Below are positions 41,262 through 51,791 of a DNA stretch of 64,000 nt, piece by piece. The stretch is from CAADGU01 sp964581605. GTDB taxonomy: Bacteria; Chloroflexota; Anaerolineae; Promineifilales; Promineifilaceae. The stretch is from contig CAZOPF010000004.1 in assembly GCA_964581605.1 (NCBI GenBank), positions 48,589-112,588 on the forward strand. The letters run 5' to 3'. Position 1 is the first letter of the stretch, and each line of letters starts with the position of its first letter. Made by a program: the position numbers and the translations under genes. The notes under the pieces were generated by a model. It was given only the letters and a program-made list of their open reading frames with translations, was not told the DNA's origin and did no database searches.

Positions 41262-42449
41262 TTAAAAACAGACGCCCTGCGCCCGCCACCTTTCAATTTC
41301 AGCCTCGGTGTAGCCCAGTTTGTGCAGCACGGCCGTTGTGTCTGCCCCCACCTCGCCGCCCACATGATGGTAAACGGGTTCCGCCTGTGAAAATTTGAAC
41401 GGGCTGCCCACCTGTTGTTGGACTGTCCCATCTGGTTTGGGCACGTTCACAATCATCTGCCGCGCCTGTGTCTGGGGATGGGCCACCATTTCGGGGATGG
41501 CCAGCACTGGCTCCACGCACACATCATATCCGGCGAAAATCGCTGTCCATTCGGCCAACGTTTTCCCGCCAATGGTTGCCCGAATTTCCGCCTTGAGCGC
41601 CTGTTGATTGGCTGCTGACTGGTCAAAACCGCGTGGTATCAAATCCGGCCGTTCGACGGCCTGGCAAAACCCTTCCCAAAACTTCGGTTCCAGACTGCCC
41701 ACAGAGAGGTAACGGCCGTCGGCCGTTTCATAAAAATCGTAATAGCTGCCGCCGTTCAACTGCCAGCTTTCCGGCGTTGGCGTCTCGCCGCCCACCAGAT
41801 AATGGCTGACGGCGTGGGCGTGCCAGGCAACGGACATATCGAACATGCTGATGTCCACAAATTGCCCTTCGCCGGTGTGGTGGCGGTGGATGACGGCCGT
41901 TAAAATCCCCACCATCGCCCCCAACGCCCCACCGCCAATATCCGCCACCTGCACCCCCAATGGCGGCGGCCCTCCTTCTTTGCGCCCACTGTGGCTCATC
42001 ACCCCCGCCAGCGCCAGATAGTTATTGTCATGCCCCGCCCGGTCACGGTATGGCCCCGTCTGCCCATAGCCCGTAACGGCACAATAAATCAGCCCTGGAT
42101 TCACTGCCCGCAGCGCCTCATACCCCACACCCAACTTATCCATTACCCCAGGGCGGAACTGCTCCAACACAATGTCATACCCACCTGCACGAATCAGTCG
42201 TTTGACGATTTCCACCGCTTCCGGCTGCTTCAAATCCAGAGCGATGGAGCGTTTGTTGCGGTTGAGCAGCCGGTGCCAGGCGGAGGCATCGCCGTCATAG
42301 GGCGGCACGAAGCGCACCATGTCCGGGCGGGTAGGCGCTTCCACGCGCAGCACCTCCGCGCCCAGGTCGGCCAGCATCATGCTGCCAAACGGCCCTGGCA
42401 GCAGGGTGGTAAAGTCGAGGATTTTGAGGGAAGAGAGGGGAGAGGTCAT
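41262..42449 (-). CDS. CaiB/BaiF-family CoA-transferase (alpha-methylacyl-CoA racemase-like)
   Basis: 395 residues. Class III CoA-transferases move CoA between carboxylic acids; the racemase branch epimerises 2-methylacyl-CoA. Seen: LKILDFTTLLPGPFGSMMLADLGAEVLRVE (opening), NRNKRSIALDLKQPE, RPGVMDKLGVGYEAL, YGQTGPYRDRAGHDNNYLALAG (the Asp in GHDxNYL is the catalytic residue of the branch), and GGGALGAMVGI. The GHD motif favours the racemase group. The ATG at 42449 is chosen because longer frames are translated repeat. It follows the acyl-CoA ligase on the same strand. Confidence 0.9.
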   Translation of the reverse strand: MTSPLSSLKILDFTTLLPGPFGSMMLADLGAEVLRVEAPTRPDMVRFVPPYDGDASAWHRLLNRNKRSIALDLKQPEAVEIVKRLIRAGGYDIVLEQFRPGVMDKLGVGYEALRAVNPGLIYCAVTGYGQTGPYRDRAGHDNNYLALAGVMSHSGRKEGGPPPLGVQVADIGGGALGAMVGILTAVIHRHHTGEGQFVDISMFDMSVAWHAHAVSHYLVGGETPTPESWQLNGGSYYDFYETADGRYLSVGSLEPKFWEGFCQAVERPDLIPRGFDQSAANQQALKAEIRATIGGKTLAEWTAIFAGYDVCVEPVLAIPEMVAHPQTQARQMIVNVPKPDGTVQQQVGSPFKFSQAEPVYHHVGGEVGADTTAVLHKLGYTEAEIERWRAQGVCF

Positions 42450-42459
42450 TTTGAAGAAA

Positions 42460-42536
42460 GTGAGCAGTGAGCAGTGAGCAGTGAGCAGTGAGCAGTAAAA
42501 CAACGACTCACGGCTTACTGCTTACCGCTCACTGCA
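42460..42536. repeat. GTGAGCA-type palindrome after the acyl-CoA ligase
   Basis: Runs of GTGAGCA face TTACTGC/TCACTGC. On the minus strand it begins two or three bases after the stop of the acyl-CoA ligase and ends near the next start. Confidence 0.85.
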
Positions 42537-42538
42537 TA

Positions 42539-44164
42539 CTATTGCAATTGGCCGGCCGCATACCGCCCGCGCAGCACTTTTTTGTCGAATTTGCCAACGC
42601 TGGTTTTGGGGATTTCGTCCACGAAGAGGATGGTTTCGGGAATCCACCAGTGGGCGACTTTGCCTTCAAGGAAGGTGGTGATGTCGGCAGTGGTCAGGTT
42701 GGCGGCATCGGGGGTGGGGACGACGGCGGCCAACGGCCGTTCCTGCCATTTCTCGTCCGGGATGGCGATGACGGCCGCTTCCATCACCTGCGGATGGGCC
42801 ATAATCGCGTTTTCCAGTTCCACCGTGGAAATCCACTCGCCGCCCGACTTCACCAAATCCTTCGTGCGATCCATGATCTGCATGTAGCCGTCGGGACTCA
42901 TTGTCACCACGTCCCCGGTGCGGAACCAGCCATCGCTGGTGAAACTCTCTTCCGAGACCTCGCGTTTGAAGTATTGGCGGATGATCCACGGGCCACGCAC
43001 CTGTAATTCGCCCATCTGACGGCCGTCCCAGGGCAACTCCTTCCCCACCTCATCCACAATCCGCATCTCCACGCCACAAATCGGGTAGCCCTGTTTGGCT
43101 TTAATGTCCCACTTTTCTTCATCAGACAGATCAGCGTGGCGGCTGCTCAGGTTACAAACGCTGCCCAACGGCGACATCTCCGTCATGCCCCAGGCATGCA
43201 GCACATTCACGCCCAACTCGCTCTCATACGCCTTCGTCAGCGCGCGGGGCATGGCCGAGCCGCCCACTACCAACGCCCGGATGCAGGAAATATCACGTGG
43301 ATTGTTTTTCAATTCGTGGTACAGCCCCGTCCAGATGGTGGGCACCCCCGCGGCAATGGTGACGCGCTCCTCCTCAATCAATCGCGCCAGCGGTTCCGCC
43401 TTCAAATGCAAACCAGGCATGATGATTTCTGCCCCGGCGGCCGCGCAGGCATAGGGCAGCCCCCAGGCCATGGCGTGAAACTGGGGCACCACCGGCAGCA
43501 CGACATCCGTTTCCTTTACGCCCAGGGCGTTGGCCTGCCCGGCGCCCATGGCGTGCAGATACATGGAGCGATGGCTGTAGAGCGCACCCTTTGGTTCGCC
43601 CGTTGTGCCGCTGGTGTAACACAACCCGGCGGCCATCTGCTCATCGGTGCAGCGCCAGATAAATGCCTCATCCGCGTTTTCGATTAAATCTTCGTAAAAC
43701 AGGACGTTGGGCAGTCTGGTTTGCACATCGCGGGGGGCGTTGAACAAGACGTAGTGCTGCACACAACTGACTTCATGAACGATGCGCTCATACAGCGGCA
43801 GCAGCGACCCCTCCACAAACACAATCTTGTCTTCGGCGTGGTTGACAATGTAGCTCAACTGCTCCGGGAAGAGGCGAATGTTGAGGGTGTGGCAGACCGC
43901 GCCGGCGCCGGGAATGGCGTAATACAGTTCCAGGTGTTGGAAGTTGTTCCAGGCAAAGGTGGCTACACGGTCGCCGGGCTGCACGCCCAGGTTGACCAAT
44001 GCCTTTGCCAGCCGCCGTACCCGCCGATACAGGTCAGCGTAGGTGTAGCGGTGCAACGTGCCATCGGGCTGCAAGGTGCTGATGCGCTTGTGCGGGCTGA
44101 CGCGGCAGGCATGTTCCAAAATGCGGTCGAGCGTCAACTGATAATCCATCATTAAACCGTTCAT
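42539..44164 (-). CDS. Medium/long-chain fatty acid-CoA ligase (AMP-forming)
   Basis: 541 residues of the ANL superfamily. It activates a fatty acid with ATP to acyl-AMP, then acyl-CoA. Motifs: YTSGTTGEPKGALYSHR (P-loop, near 187-203), HAWGMTEMSP (A5), DGWFRTGD (A7), DRTKDLVKSGGEWIS (A8, hinge) and PKTSVGKFDKK (A10 Lys). The pattern resembles AlkK-type ligases. A strong AAGGAGG precedes the ATG. Neighbours are a thioesterase upstream and a CoA-transferase downstream, which suggests a small acyl-CoA handling unit. Chain-length range is inferred. Confidence 0.93.
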   Translation of the reverse strand: MNGLMMDYQLTLDRILEHACRVSPHKRISTLQPDGTLHRYTYADLYRRVRRLAKALVNLGVQPGDRVATFAWNNFQHLELYYAIPGAGAVCHTLNIRLFPEQLSYIVNHAEDKIVFVEGSLLPLYERIVHEVSCVQHYVLFNAPRDVQTRLPNVLFYEDLIENADEAFIWRCTDEQMAAGLCYTSGTTGEPKGALYSHRSMYLHAMGAGQANALGVKETDVVLPVVPQFHAMAWGLPYACAAAGAEIIMPGLHLKAEPLARLIEEERVTIAAGVPTIWTGLYHELKNNPRDISCIRALVVGGSAMPRALTKAYESELGVNVLHAWGMTEMSPLGSVCNLSSRHADLSDEEKWDIKAKQGYPICGVEMRIVDEVGKELPWDGRQMGELQVRGPWIIRQYFKREVSEESFTSDGWFRTGDVVTMSPDGYMQIMDRTKDLVKSGGEWISTVELENAIMAHPQVMEAAVIAIPDEKWQERPLAAVVPTPDAANLTTADITTFLEGKVAHWWIPETILFVDEIPKTSVGKFDKKVLRGRYAAGQLQ

Positions 44165-44180
44165 GTTTCCTCCTTAAATT

Positions 44181-44230
44181 CGTCATCCGTAATCCGTGAG
44201 CCGTCAACTGATTTCGGATAACGGGTTACA
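44181..44230. repeat. ATCCGTAA-type palindrome overlapping the thioesterase stop
   Basis: On the minus strand, GTAACCCGTTATCCG (containing the thioesterase stop TAA) faces CGGATTACGGATG. It ends just before the AAGGAGG of the ligase gene. Confidence 0.7.
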
Positions 44231-44729
44231 GGTTTATAGCGCCACACAGCGGTGTGGGCCAATCAAGACGGGTATGCTCCGCCAGGAGGGCGTCAATTCT
44301 GGCGGCGATGGCTGGTGGGAAGGGGGAGGTGCGGCGGAGGCTGAGGTTGGCGTGGGAGCCGAGCATTTCCACGGTGGCAGCCAGTTGGCCGGTGCTTTCG
44401 TTGATCATGAAGTGGCAGAAGTGGAGGCGTTTGTCGTTACGGCCGTACAACCTCGACCGTATCCCAATTGTTTCATCCGTGCGCACTTCGGCCAGGTAAA
44501 AGATGAACTGCTGCAAGGCAAATGAGCCGTTGCCACTGGTGGTGTAGTAATGATGATCCATGCCAAACCCGGCAAACAGGTGCCAGGTGGCGTCATCAAA
44601 AAAGCCCAGATAATGGCGCACATTCATATGCCCCATCAAATCCAGGTGGCCGTCCGTGACGGTGGCGCGGTGGGTCAGCGGCAGTTGTTCCAGTTGGGGG
44701 AGGGTGAGGGATTTGAGGATGTCTCGCAT
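44226..44729 (-). CDS. Hotdog-fold acyl-CoA thioesterase
   Basis: 167 residues of the 4HBT/FatA-like fold. HLDLMGHMNVRHYLGFFDDATWHLF carries the conserved DxxGHMNxxxY pattern with the catalytic Asp/Asn region. The strand pattern (IFYLAEVRTDETIGIRSRLYGRNDKRLHF, then TVEMLGSHANLSLRR) is typical of enzymes hydrolysing acyl-CoA. It sits between an MBL hydrolase and an acyl-CoA ligase on the same strand. Its stop codon is inside a palindromic repeat. Substrate not determined. Confidence 0.85.
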   Translation of the reverse strand: MRDILKSLTLPQLEQLPLTHRATVTDGHLDLMGHMNVRHYLGFFDDATWHLFAGFGMDHHYYTTSGNGSFALQQFIFYLAEVRTDETIGIRSRLYGRNDKRLHFCHFMINESTGQLAATVEMLGSHANLSLRRTSPFPPAIAARIDALLAEHTRLDWPTPLCGAINL

Positions 44730-44738
44730 GATATCCCT

Positions 44739-45782
44739 TTATGGGGGAGCAGGGGAGCGGAGGGGCGGAGGAGCAAGGGAGATGGCATTTGTCTCCTCTG
44801 CTCCTCTGCCCCCCTGCCCCTCTGCCACAAAGTAACGCCAGACACCATCTACTTCGTGCTCCACAACCGCCCCTTCCGCCTGGAGCAAATCCAGATAGCC
44901 GACGACCATCCACAGGCCAGAGATACGGCCGTTTTCCGGGTAGTGAGCATACATGGCGTTAACCAACTCGATGATGGTCTGGCAGCCTTGCCGGATGTGG
45001 TCGAGGGCTTCTTGTTTGCGGGCATCAATGCGTTGCCGCTGCTGCTGGATCAGGTCGTGCGGGTTATGAATGAGCGGGCCGTGGCCGGGGTAGGCGATGG
45101 CAATGTCCAACCCTTCGAGGATGGTCAGGGAATCGAGAAAGAGGGGGAGGGACGGCCGTCGTGTTTTGCCATCCGGCGGCTCTTCCACAATGGGGGTGGG
45201 CGCTTTGTGCAGCAACATATCGGCGCTGATGAATTGGCGGGTGTTGGGCTGGTAAAAGCAGGTCTGGTGGCTGGCGTGGCCGGGCATGTGCAGCACGTCC
45301 CAATCCAGCCCACCCATCGCCAGTTGCTCGCCCACCTTGAAGGTAGTGATGCGTTCCGGGTCAACCGGTGTGGAGCTTTCGGCCGCATACGTCATGTAAT
45401 CCAGAACCATCTGCTGTGCCTGCGGAGAAAGCCCGCACGGAGCTAGAAAGTAGTCGCGGTAGAAGGTGATGCGCTGTGCCCATTTGTCTGTGGGGGACGC
45501 CAGCCAGGTATACCCCAGGTCGGCAATGTAAATTTGGGCGTTGCTGTGTGCCACCAATCGTGCCGCCGCGCCAAAATGGTCCACATGGGCATGGGTGATG
45601 ATGACGCGCTGCAAATCGGCTACGGCCAGGCCATGTGCGGACAGTCCGGCCTGCAACGCGGCCCAACTTTCGTCTGAATCCACGCCGGTATCCACCAACA
45701 ATGGCTCCGGCTCGGTGAAAAGATACCCATTCACCGGACCGACATCAAAGGGCGTAGGCAGTTCAATGCGGATGGGTTTCAT
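44739..45782 (-). CDS. Metallo-beta-lactamase-fold hydrolase
   Basis: 347 residues of the MBL fold with the two-metal site: THAHVDHFG (64-72), H in HMPGHASHQT, the bridging Asp in ISADMLLHK and H in PGHGPLIHN. This resembles the LACTB2/glyoxalase II-like branch (endoribonuclease or thioester hydrolase). A C-terminal winged-helix-like tail (GCQTIIELVNAMY, ISGLWMVVGYLDLLQAEGAV) is usual in that branch. From about residue 320 the sequence becomes GQGGRGAEETNAISLAPPPLRSPAPP. This is a GGAGCAG palindrome translated, so the natural end was probably near 44826. Neighbours handle acyl-CoA. Confidence 0.9.
   Translation of the reverse strand: MKPIRIELPTPFDVGPVNGYLFTEPEPLLVDTGVDSDESWAALQAGLSAHGLAVADLQRVIITHAHVDHFGAAARLVAHSNAQIYIADLGYTWLASPTDKWAQRITFYRDYFLAPCGLSPQAQQMVLDYMTYAAESSTPVDPERITTFKVGEQLAMGGLDWDVLHMPGHASHQTCFYQPNTRQFISADMLLHKAPTPIVEEPPDGKTRRPSLPLFLDSLTILEGLDIAIAYPGHGPLIHNPHDLIQQQRQRIDARKQEALDHIRQGCQTIIELVNAMYAHYPENGRISGLWMVVGYLDLLQAEGAVVEHEVDGVWRYFVAEGQGGRGAEETNAISLAPPPLRSPAPP
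44742..44826. repeat. GGAGCAGGGG-type palindrome inside the 3' end of the MBL gene
   Basis: GGGGAGCAGGGGAGCGGAGG faces CCTCTGCTCCTCTGCCCCCC around GGGAGATGGCATTTGTCTCC. It lies wholly within the reading frame and encodes the last 25 or so residues. Confidence 0.8.
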
Positions 45783-45786
45783 AGGA

Positions 45787-45853
45787 GTTAACAGTAAACA
45801 GTGAACAGTATGTAGTAAACGGTAAATGAAAACAGGTAACTGTTCACTGTTTC
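45787..45853. repeat. GTGAACAGTAAAC-type palindrome
   Basis: TTAACAGTAAACAGTGAACAGT faces AACTGTTCACTGTTTC. It fills the space between the membrane-protein stop (minus strand) and the MBL start. Confidence 0.8.
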
Positions 45854-45862
45854 AAAGTCAAC

Positions 45863-46300
45863 TCAATCAAACAAATGTTGTTTGGGCAGGAAAATGTAGG
45901 CGGCGATGATGGCGGGCAGGACACTGGCAAACAAGACCAGAATGGAGCCGGTGTTCATCAGGGCCGAGGTGGCCAGCACCAGCGTGGCGGCCACGTAAAG
46001 CTGGAAGCCCCACCGTTTCCAATACCACAAGGCGATGGCGGCAATCACATCGGCGGCCGAGGTGATGAACAGCAGGGGCAGGTACAGGGAACGCACCTCG
46101 ATGCCATTGGTGCGCAAATCGCTCCAGGCCAACAGGGTGAACAGCGCGCCGTGCAGAAAGATGAGAACGATGACGGCCGTAATCAAGGCTGTTCGTTGGC
46201 GGGTGGGCGCGGCGGGGGCAGCGGCAACGGCCGTATTTTTATTGTATGCCTGGCCATGGGGCTGGTGTGCCGGGCGTTTGCGTGGTTTACTTTTGCTCAT
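45863..46300 (-). CDS. Small four-helix membrane protein
   Basis: 145 residues, not recognised. A basic N-terminal tail (MSKSKPRKRPAHQPHGQAYNKN) is followed by four hydrophobic helices near 38-58, 67-85, 92-110 and 115-133 and a short KQHLFD end. The ATG at 46300 is chosen because AGGAAGAGGAG lies just upstream; the longer frame reads through a hairpin. It lies between the HEAT-repeat gene and the MBL gene, all minus strand. No function can be assigned. Confidence 0.7.
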   Translation of the reverse strand: MSKSKPRKRPAHQPHGQAYNKNTAVAAAPAAPTRQRTALITAVIVLIFLHGALFTLLAWSDLRTNGIEVRSLYLPLLFITSAADVIAAIALWYWKRWGFQLYVAATLVLATSALMNTGSILVLFASVLPAIIAAYIFLPKQHLFD

Positions 46301-46327
46301 AAAACTCCTCTTCCTTTTGTAATGAAG

Positions 46328-46356
46328 ACCCGAAGGGTTTTTCATACCCTTCGGGC
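46328..46356. repeat. CCCGAAGGG hairpin upstream of the membrane-protein gene
   Basis: ACCCGAAGGGT and ACCCTTCGGG(C) pair around TTTTTCAT. Similar in shape to the hairpin at 48573-48604. It lies within the leader of the minus-strand gene, after the HEAT-repeat gene. Confidence 0.6.
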
Positions 46357-46421
46357 CTTGAAATTTTTCAGATGGGTGGAAATTGTATCCAAAAAGCAGT
46401 CCCAGGCACAAAGGGGATTAT

Positions 46422-47390
46422 CTACATCAACGACTCATCATCATCCGTTTCATCAAAATCGAGGAACTTAAATTCACCAGCAAACAGAGAGAGTTCTTCC
46501 AGCGCTTCGTCTACCGCCTCTAGCAGTTCTTCGTCTTCTTCCTCTTCAGCCAGGTGCAGCAGCAAGGTATGGGCTGTGTCACCGCCAATGCGCCCCAATG
46601 CTTCAATGGCGGCCAATTGCACTTCAACGTCTTCATCGGCAATCAGCCGCTCCAGATGGGCAACAGCGTCGCTGCTGCCCAGTTGGCCGCTGGCGCGGGC
46701 GGCTTCGGCACGCATCTCCGGGTCAGGGCTATCCATCTCACCCAATACCGTCACCAGCCAGCGTTTATCGGCGCTGGCCCCCATAGCAAAAACCGCGCTG
46801 ATTTGCAGCCCTTCGTCGCCGCTCTCATAGGCATCCTGTATCAGGCCAGGCACACGGGGATGATTGGCGGCGCCTAAGGCTTCCAGAACGGCGCGACGAA
46901 TAGGCACGGCCGTGTCCATCTGATCGTATGCCGCCAACAAAGCCGTTACTATCGGCGGGGCGAACCGTTCCGGCAACTGTCCCCATTCCACCAACAGCAC
47001 AAAGTGAGCCAGCGCCGCCGCTGCCGCCACCCGCACATCTTCAGCCGGGTCGGTTTGCATCAGGTGGATGATGGGGCTAATCAACCGCGAATTGGTCGTG
47101 TCCCAAACGCCATCCAACGCCGCCACCCGCACCTGCTCATCCGGGTCACGCAAACAATCCTGAAAGAGCGGCTCAAAATTCACCACATAATTCTCTTCTG
47201 TCAGGTCTGCCAGATGGCGAATGATGACCCGGCGGCGCGGTGTGGGCACGGCCGTCCACCCCGCCTGAAACGTCGCCATCTCCTCGGCCGTCATATCAGA
47301 CAGGCGGTGCAACAGATGAATCGGCAGCGGCTCTTTAGTAAACAGCGCATCTAATACGCCGGCAAACGGTACCTGTTCTTCACTTTTCAT
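46422..47390 (-). CDS. HEAT-repeat protein
   Basis: 322 residues made of helical repeats of 30-38 residues. Repeat cores such as DPDEQVRVAALDGVWD, DPAEDVRVAAAAALAHF, DPEMRAEAARASGQLG and DEDVEVQLAAIEALGRIG are HEAT/PBS-lyase-like. The acidic C-terminus (EEEEDEELLEAVDEAL, DFDETDDDESLM) may be disordered. Such proteins act as binding scaffolds; partners are unknown. It lies downstream of the site-2 protease gene with a GTAAGGGCGAGGCAG palindrome in between. Confidence 0.88.
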   Translation of the reverse strand: MKSEEQVPFAGVLDALFTKEPLPIHLLHRLSDMTAEEMATFQAGWTAVPTPRRRVIIRHLADLTEENYVVNFEPLFQDCLRDPDEQVRVAALDGVWDTTNSRLISPIIHLMQTDPAEDVRVAAAAALAHFVLLVEWGQLPERFAPPIVTALLAAYDQMDTAVPIRRAVLEALGAANHPRVPGLIQDAYESGDEGLQISAVFAMGASADKRWLVTVLGEMDSPDPEMRAEAARASGQLGSSDAVAHLERLIADEDVEVQLAAIEALGRIGGDTAHTLLLHLAEEEEDEELLEAVDEALEELSLFAGEFKFLDFDETDDDESLM

Positions 47391-47411
47391 GTGTCCTCAA
47401 ATGGGGGCATA

Positions 47412-47482
47412 CGTAAGGGCGAGGCAGTTGGGTAGGGACTGGTTTCGCCAGACAGGTTTAACCCCCACTGCCTCGCCCCTAC
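47412..47482. repeat. GTAAGGGCGAGGCAGT palindrome, copy 1
   Basis: GTAAGGGCGAGGCAGTTGGG faces CCCCCACTGCCTCGCCCCTAC, with an inner ACTGGTTTCGCCAGACAGGTT. Another copy is at 59276-59345. On the minus strand it starts two bases after the stop of the site-2 protease gene. Confidence 0.85.
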
Positions 47483-47483
47483 C

Positions 47484-48551
47484 TTAGAAAATTGGATTCA
47501 CAATGTCCTGCACGATCAACAAAACCATCAGACCCAGCAGCAGCAACATACCGACGAGATGCACCGTTCCCTCACGTTCCGGCTCGATGCGACGGCCGCG
47601 CACCGCTTCAATGAGCACAAACAAAATACGGCCGCCATCCAGCGCTGGAATGGGCAGCAAATTGGTAAAACCCAGCGCCACACTGATAAATGCCATCATA
47701 TTCAAAATGGGAAACCAGGTGTTGTTATTCACTGAGGTTTCGGCCGCTTCCCCGGCAATCTGGCTGATGCCGACTACGCTTACCGGCCGTGCTTCCTGGG
47801 CTGTAATCTCCCCATTGATCAACATCGAAGGCACACTAACCGTCAGATACATAATCTGCCAGACCGAACTGGCCGATTCCTGCGCTGCTTCTAGCGGCGA
47901 GCGCGTGAGCCGGTCGCCGGTGGACGAGAGACGCAGCCCTACGCCAATTGGCCCCTCGACAGTGGGATCATATTCCCCTTCACGCCGCGGCACAATCACC
48001 AGCGACACCTGTTCATCACCACGCTGCACCAGAAAGAGAACTTCTTCGCCCAAATTATCGTTGACAATTCCGATAATGGTGCCCGAATTTTCGGCGCGTA
48101 TCCCATTCACTTCCAAAATAACGTCTCCGGCTTGCATCCCACCTATTTCGGCCGGTGAGCCAGGATTCACATCGCTGATCTCTACGGCTGGCGACCCACT
48201 CATATAGGCCATCCAGAAGATTAACAGGGCAAAAATAAAGTTAGCGCCAGAACCGGCTGAAAGCACAAACAATCTGGCCTTTTTGGAAGCAGCAGACAGA
48301 CCGCCGGGCACGTTGGGGTCATCTTCGCCCGCCGGCCGCACAAAGCCACCCAACGGTATCCAGTTTAGCGTGTACAGCGTGCCGCCGCGTTCAAACAGCT
48401 TGATGGCGCGGGGTGGAAAACCGAGGCCAAACTCCTCCACCCGAATCTTGCAGATACGCGCCGCCCAAAAATGACCCAATTCATGCACCAAAATGATGGG
48501 CGTCAGGACGATAAAAAACGCCCCCACCGCCCACAAAAATGACGAACTCAT
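47484..48551 (-). CDS. rseP: Site-2 intramembrane zinc metalloprotease (RseP/MucP family)
   Basis: 355 residues. The active site HELGH (H23, E24, H27) is in the first helix, and LLPIPALDGGR near 300 gives the third metal ligand. One PDZ domain lies between (about 120-190, VNPGSPAEIGGMQAGDVILEVNG). Four membrane helices. The enzyme cleaves membrane-bound regulators such as anti-sigma factors, releasing them into the cytosol. The RskA-type anti-sigma at 39354-40439 is an obvious candidate client, but that is inference. Upstream neighbours usual in other genomes (dxr, cdsA) are not here. Confidence 0.94.
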   Translation of the reverse strand: MSSSFLWAVGAFFIVLTPIILVHELGHFWAARICKIRVEEFGLGFPPRAIKLFERGGTLYTLNWIPLGGFVRPAGEDDPNVPGGLSAASKKARLFVLSAGSGANFIFALLIFWMAYMSGSPAVEISDVNPGSPAEIGGMQAGDVILEVNGIRAENSGTIIGIVNDNLGEEVLFLVQRGDEQVSLVIVPRREGEYDPTVEGPIGVGLRLSSTGDRLTRSPLEAAQESASSVWQIMYLTVSVPSMLINGEITAQEARPVSVVGISQIAGEAAETSVNNNTWFPILNMMAFISVALGFTNLLPIPALDGGRILFVLIEAVRGRRIEPEREGTVHLVGMLLLLGLMVLLIVQDIVNPIF

Positions 48552-48572
48552 AATTTCACCTTGAATGGTAGA

Positions 48573-48604
48573 GACCCTGAGGTTTTTTTGAAACCCTTAG
48601 GGTC
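48573..48604. repeat. GACCCT hairpin in the leader of the protease gene
   Basis: GACCCTGAGGTTT and AAACCCTTAGGGTC pair with one mismatch region. A T-run follows on the plus strand only, where no gene ends, so it does not look like a terminator for the minus-strand genes. Confidence 0.5.
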
Positions 48605-48679
48605 TTTTTACGCTCAATCAATATCTGGCGAAGATTATACGCATGGTAGAGAGATGCCAGCAACCAATGATGCCGTAGT

Positions 48680-49744
48680 TTAACTGCCTTCTAACGGGAA
48701 GATAGTCCCGGCCCCCAGAGCCAGCCGGACAGAGGCGCCCAGTGGGGGCAGGCTCACGGCCGTGTCCACCTCAAATTTCAACACCACATCCGCCACCGTG
48801 ACCGTGATGATCTGGTAACGGCCGCGAAAGGAGACCTCTTGCAGCGTAGCCGTGAAGCTGTTTACGGCCGTCTCTCCATCAGGCAACAGCCGGGCCACTT
48901 CCGGCCGGATCAGCAGGGTGACAGGCCCACCGGGTGTAACCCCCGCCACCATCAATTCACCAACGGCCGTTTGCACCCGGTCAGGAGCAACGGCCGTACC
49001 GCTCAGGATATTTTCCATGCCCAGGAAACGGGCCACAAAAGGGGTGGCCGGACGGCCGTATACCCCCTGTGGTGTGCCAATCTGCTCCAAACGCCCCGCG
49101 TTCATCACCGCTACCCGGTCGGCAATGGCAAACGCTTCCGCCTGATCGTGGGTGACGTAAACGGCCGTGATCCCTTGCGGCTGCCCCAACAACTCCCCGG
49201 CCGACTTCAAAATGCGGCGCAGTTCCAACATCAACTGTTCCCGCAGCGCCCTGTCCAGCGCCCCCAGCGGCTCATCCAGCAGCAGCAGGCGCGGCGCGGG
49301 GGCTAACGAGCGGGCCAGGGCCACCCGCTGCTGCTCGCCGCCAGACAGTTCGTGGATCGGCCGTTCGCCAAACCCAGCCAGCCCCACCAATCCTAAAACC
49401 TGCTCCACTCGCTGCTGGATGAACGGTTTCGCCAGATTTTGCATCCGCAGACCAAAGGCTACATTTTGCGCCACGTTTTTGTGGGGAAAGAGAGCGTAAT
49501 CTTGAAAAACAAAACCAAAACCACGTTGGTGAACGGGTAAATTGGCTATGTCCTGGGCGTGGAGGTGGACACGGCCGTGATCCGGCGTTTCCAATCCGGC
49601 GATAATGCGCAATAGGGTGGTCTTACCACAACCACTTGGCCCCAACAGCGTCACAATCTCCCCCGCCGCCACCGCCAACGAGATCCCACGCAGCACCGGT
49701 TTGTTGCCAAAGCTCTTGCCAATATCAGCCAATTCCAAAAACAT
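48680..49744 (-). CDS. ABC transporter ATPase, spermidine/iron/sulfate-type (PotA/FbpC/CysA-like)
   Basis: 354 residues. The ATPase domain has GPSGCGKTT (Walker A), LSGGEQQRVALARSL, LLLLDEPLGALD (Walker B) and VTHDQAEAFAIADR. A C-terminal TOBE-type domain (about 240-350) follows, as in importers for iron, polyamines, thiamine or sulfate. No permease or binding protein is next to it in the window. It may be an orphan or work with subunits encoded elsewhere. The ATG at 49744 is preferred over a TTG nine bases upstream. Substrate cannot be told. Confidence 0.88.
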   Translation of the reverse strand: MFLELADIGKSFGNKPVLRGISLAVAAGEIVTLLGPSGCGKTTLLRIIAGLETPDHGRVHLHAQDIANLPVHQRGFGFVFQDYALFPHKNVAQNVAFGLRMQNLAKPFIQQRVEQVLGLVGLAGFGERPIHELSGGEQQRVALARSLAPAPRLLLLDEPLGALDRALREQLMLELRRILKSAGELLGQPQGITAVYVTHDQAEAFAIADRVAVMNAGRLEQIGTPQGVYGRPATPFVARFLGMENILSGTAVAPDRVQTAVGELMVAGVTPGGPVTLLIRPEVARLLPDGETAVNSFTATLQEVSFRGRYQIITVTVADVVLKFEVDTAVSLPPLGASVRLALGAGTIFPLEGS

Positions 49745-50097
49745 AGGCGGCAATCATATCGTTTTATCAAAGATTGCGCAGATGCCAGATACCAAGATAC
49801 CATCTACTCGTTGACAGCCTGTTTCCTTTCGTGATAACGTTGAGCCGTCTACATGGAGGTCTGGTAAGATGTCTAAACCATCATCATCTTTCTAAATTTG
49901 GACGAGTGGTGGCTACGGCCGTGCCCCGCCAAAGAGCGGCGCACGGCGGGCATTTCATGTGGCCTGTCCATCCAAAAGTGCTATCATCCCGTACCAGAGA
50001 CGCCAATCTACAAACGATAATCTTTCCGCGCCTCGGCGTTCAGTAGATTCCCGTAGCGCGATTTGCCAAATCGTGTTACGCCTTGAAGGAGATTGGA

Positions 50098-51725
<1,628 letters not shown>

Positions 51726-51744
<19 letters not shown>

Positions 51745-51789
51745 CATTTCACGCCTCACGCCTCACGCCTCACGCCTCGCGCATCACGA
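51726..51789. repeat. GTGATGCGT/CGCCTCA palindrome overlapping the pgm stop
   Basis: CGTGATGCGTAAGGCGTGA faces four copies of TCACGCC and GCGCATCACG. It supplies the end of pgm and reaches to within two bases of the glcE start. Confidence 0.85.
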
Positions 51790-51791
51790 AA

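Noticed and set aside
48573..48604. Terminator for the ABC ATPase gene
   Set aside because: The T-run is on the plus strand and no plus-strand gene ends there; the site is in the leader of the minus-strand protease gene.
49745..50097. tRNA or small RNA in the 353-base space before pgm
   Set aside because: No cloverleaf, no T-loop consensus and no clear promoter-terminator pair were seen.
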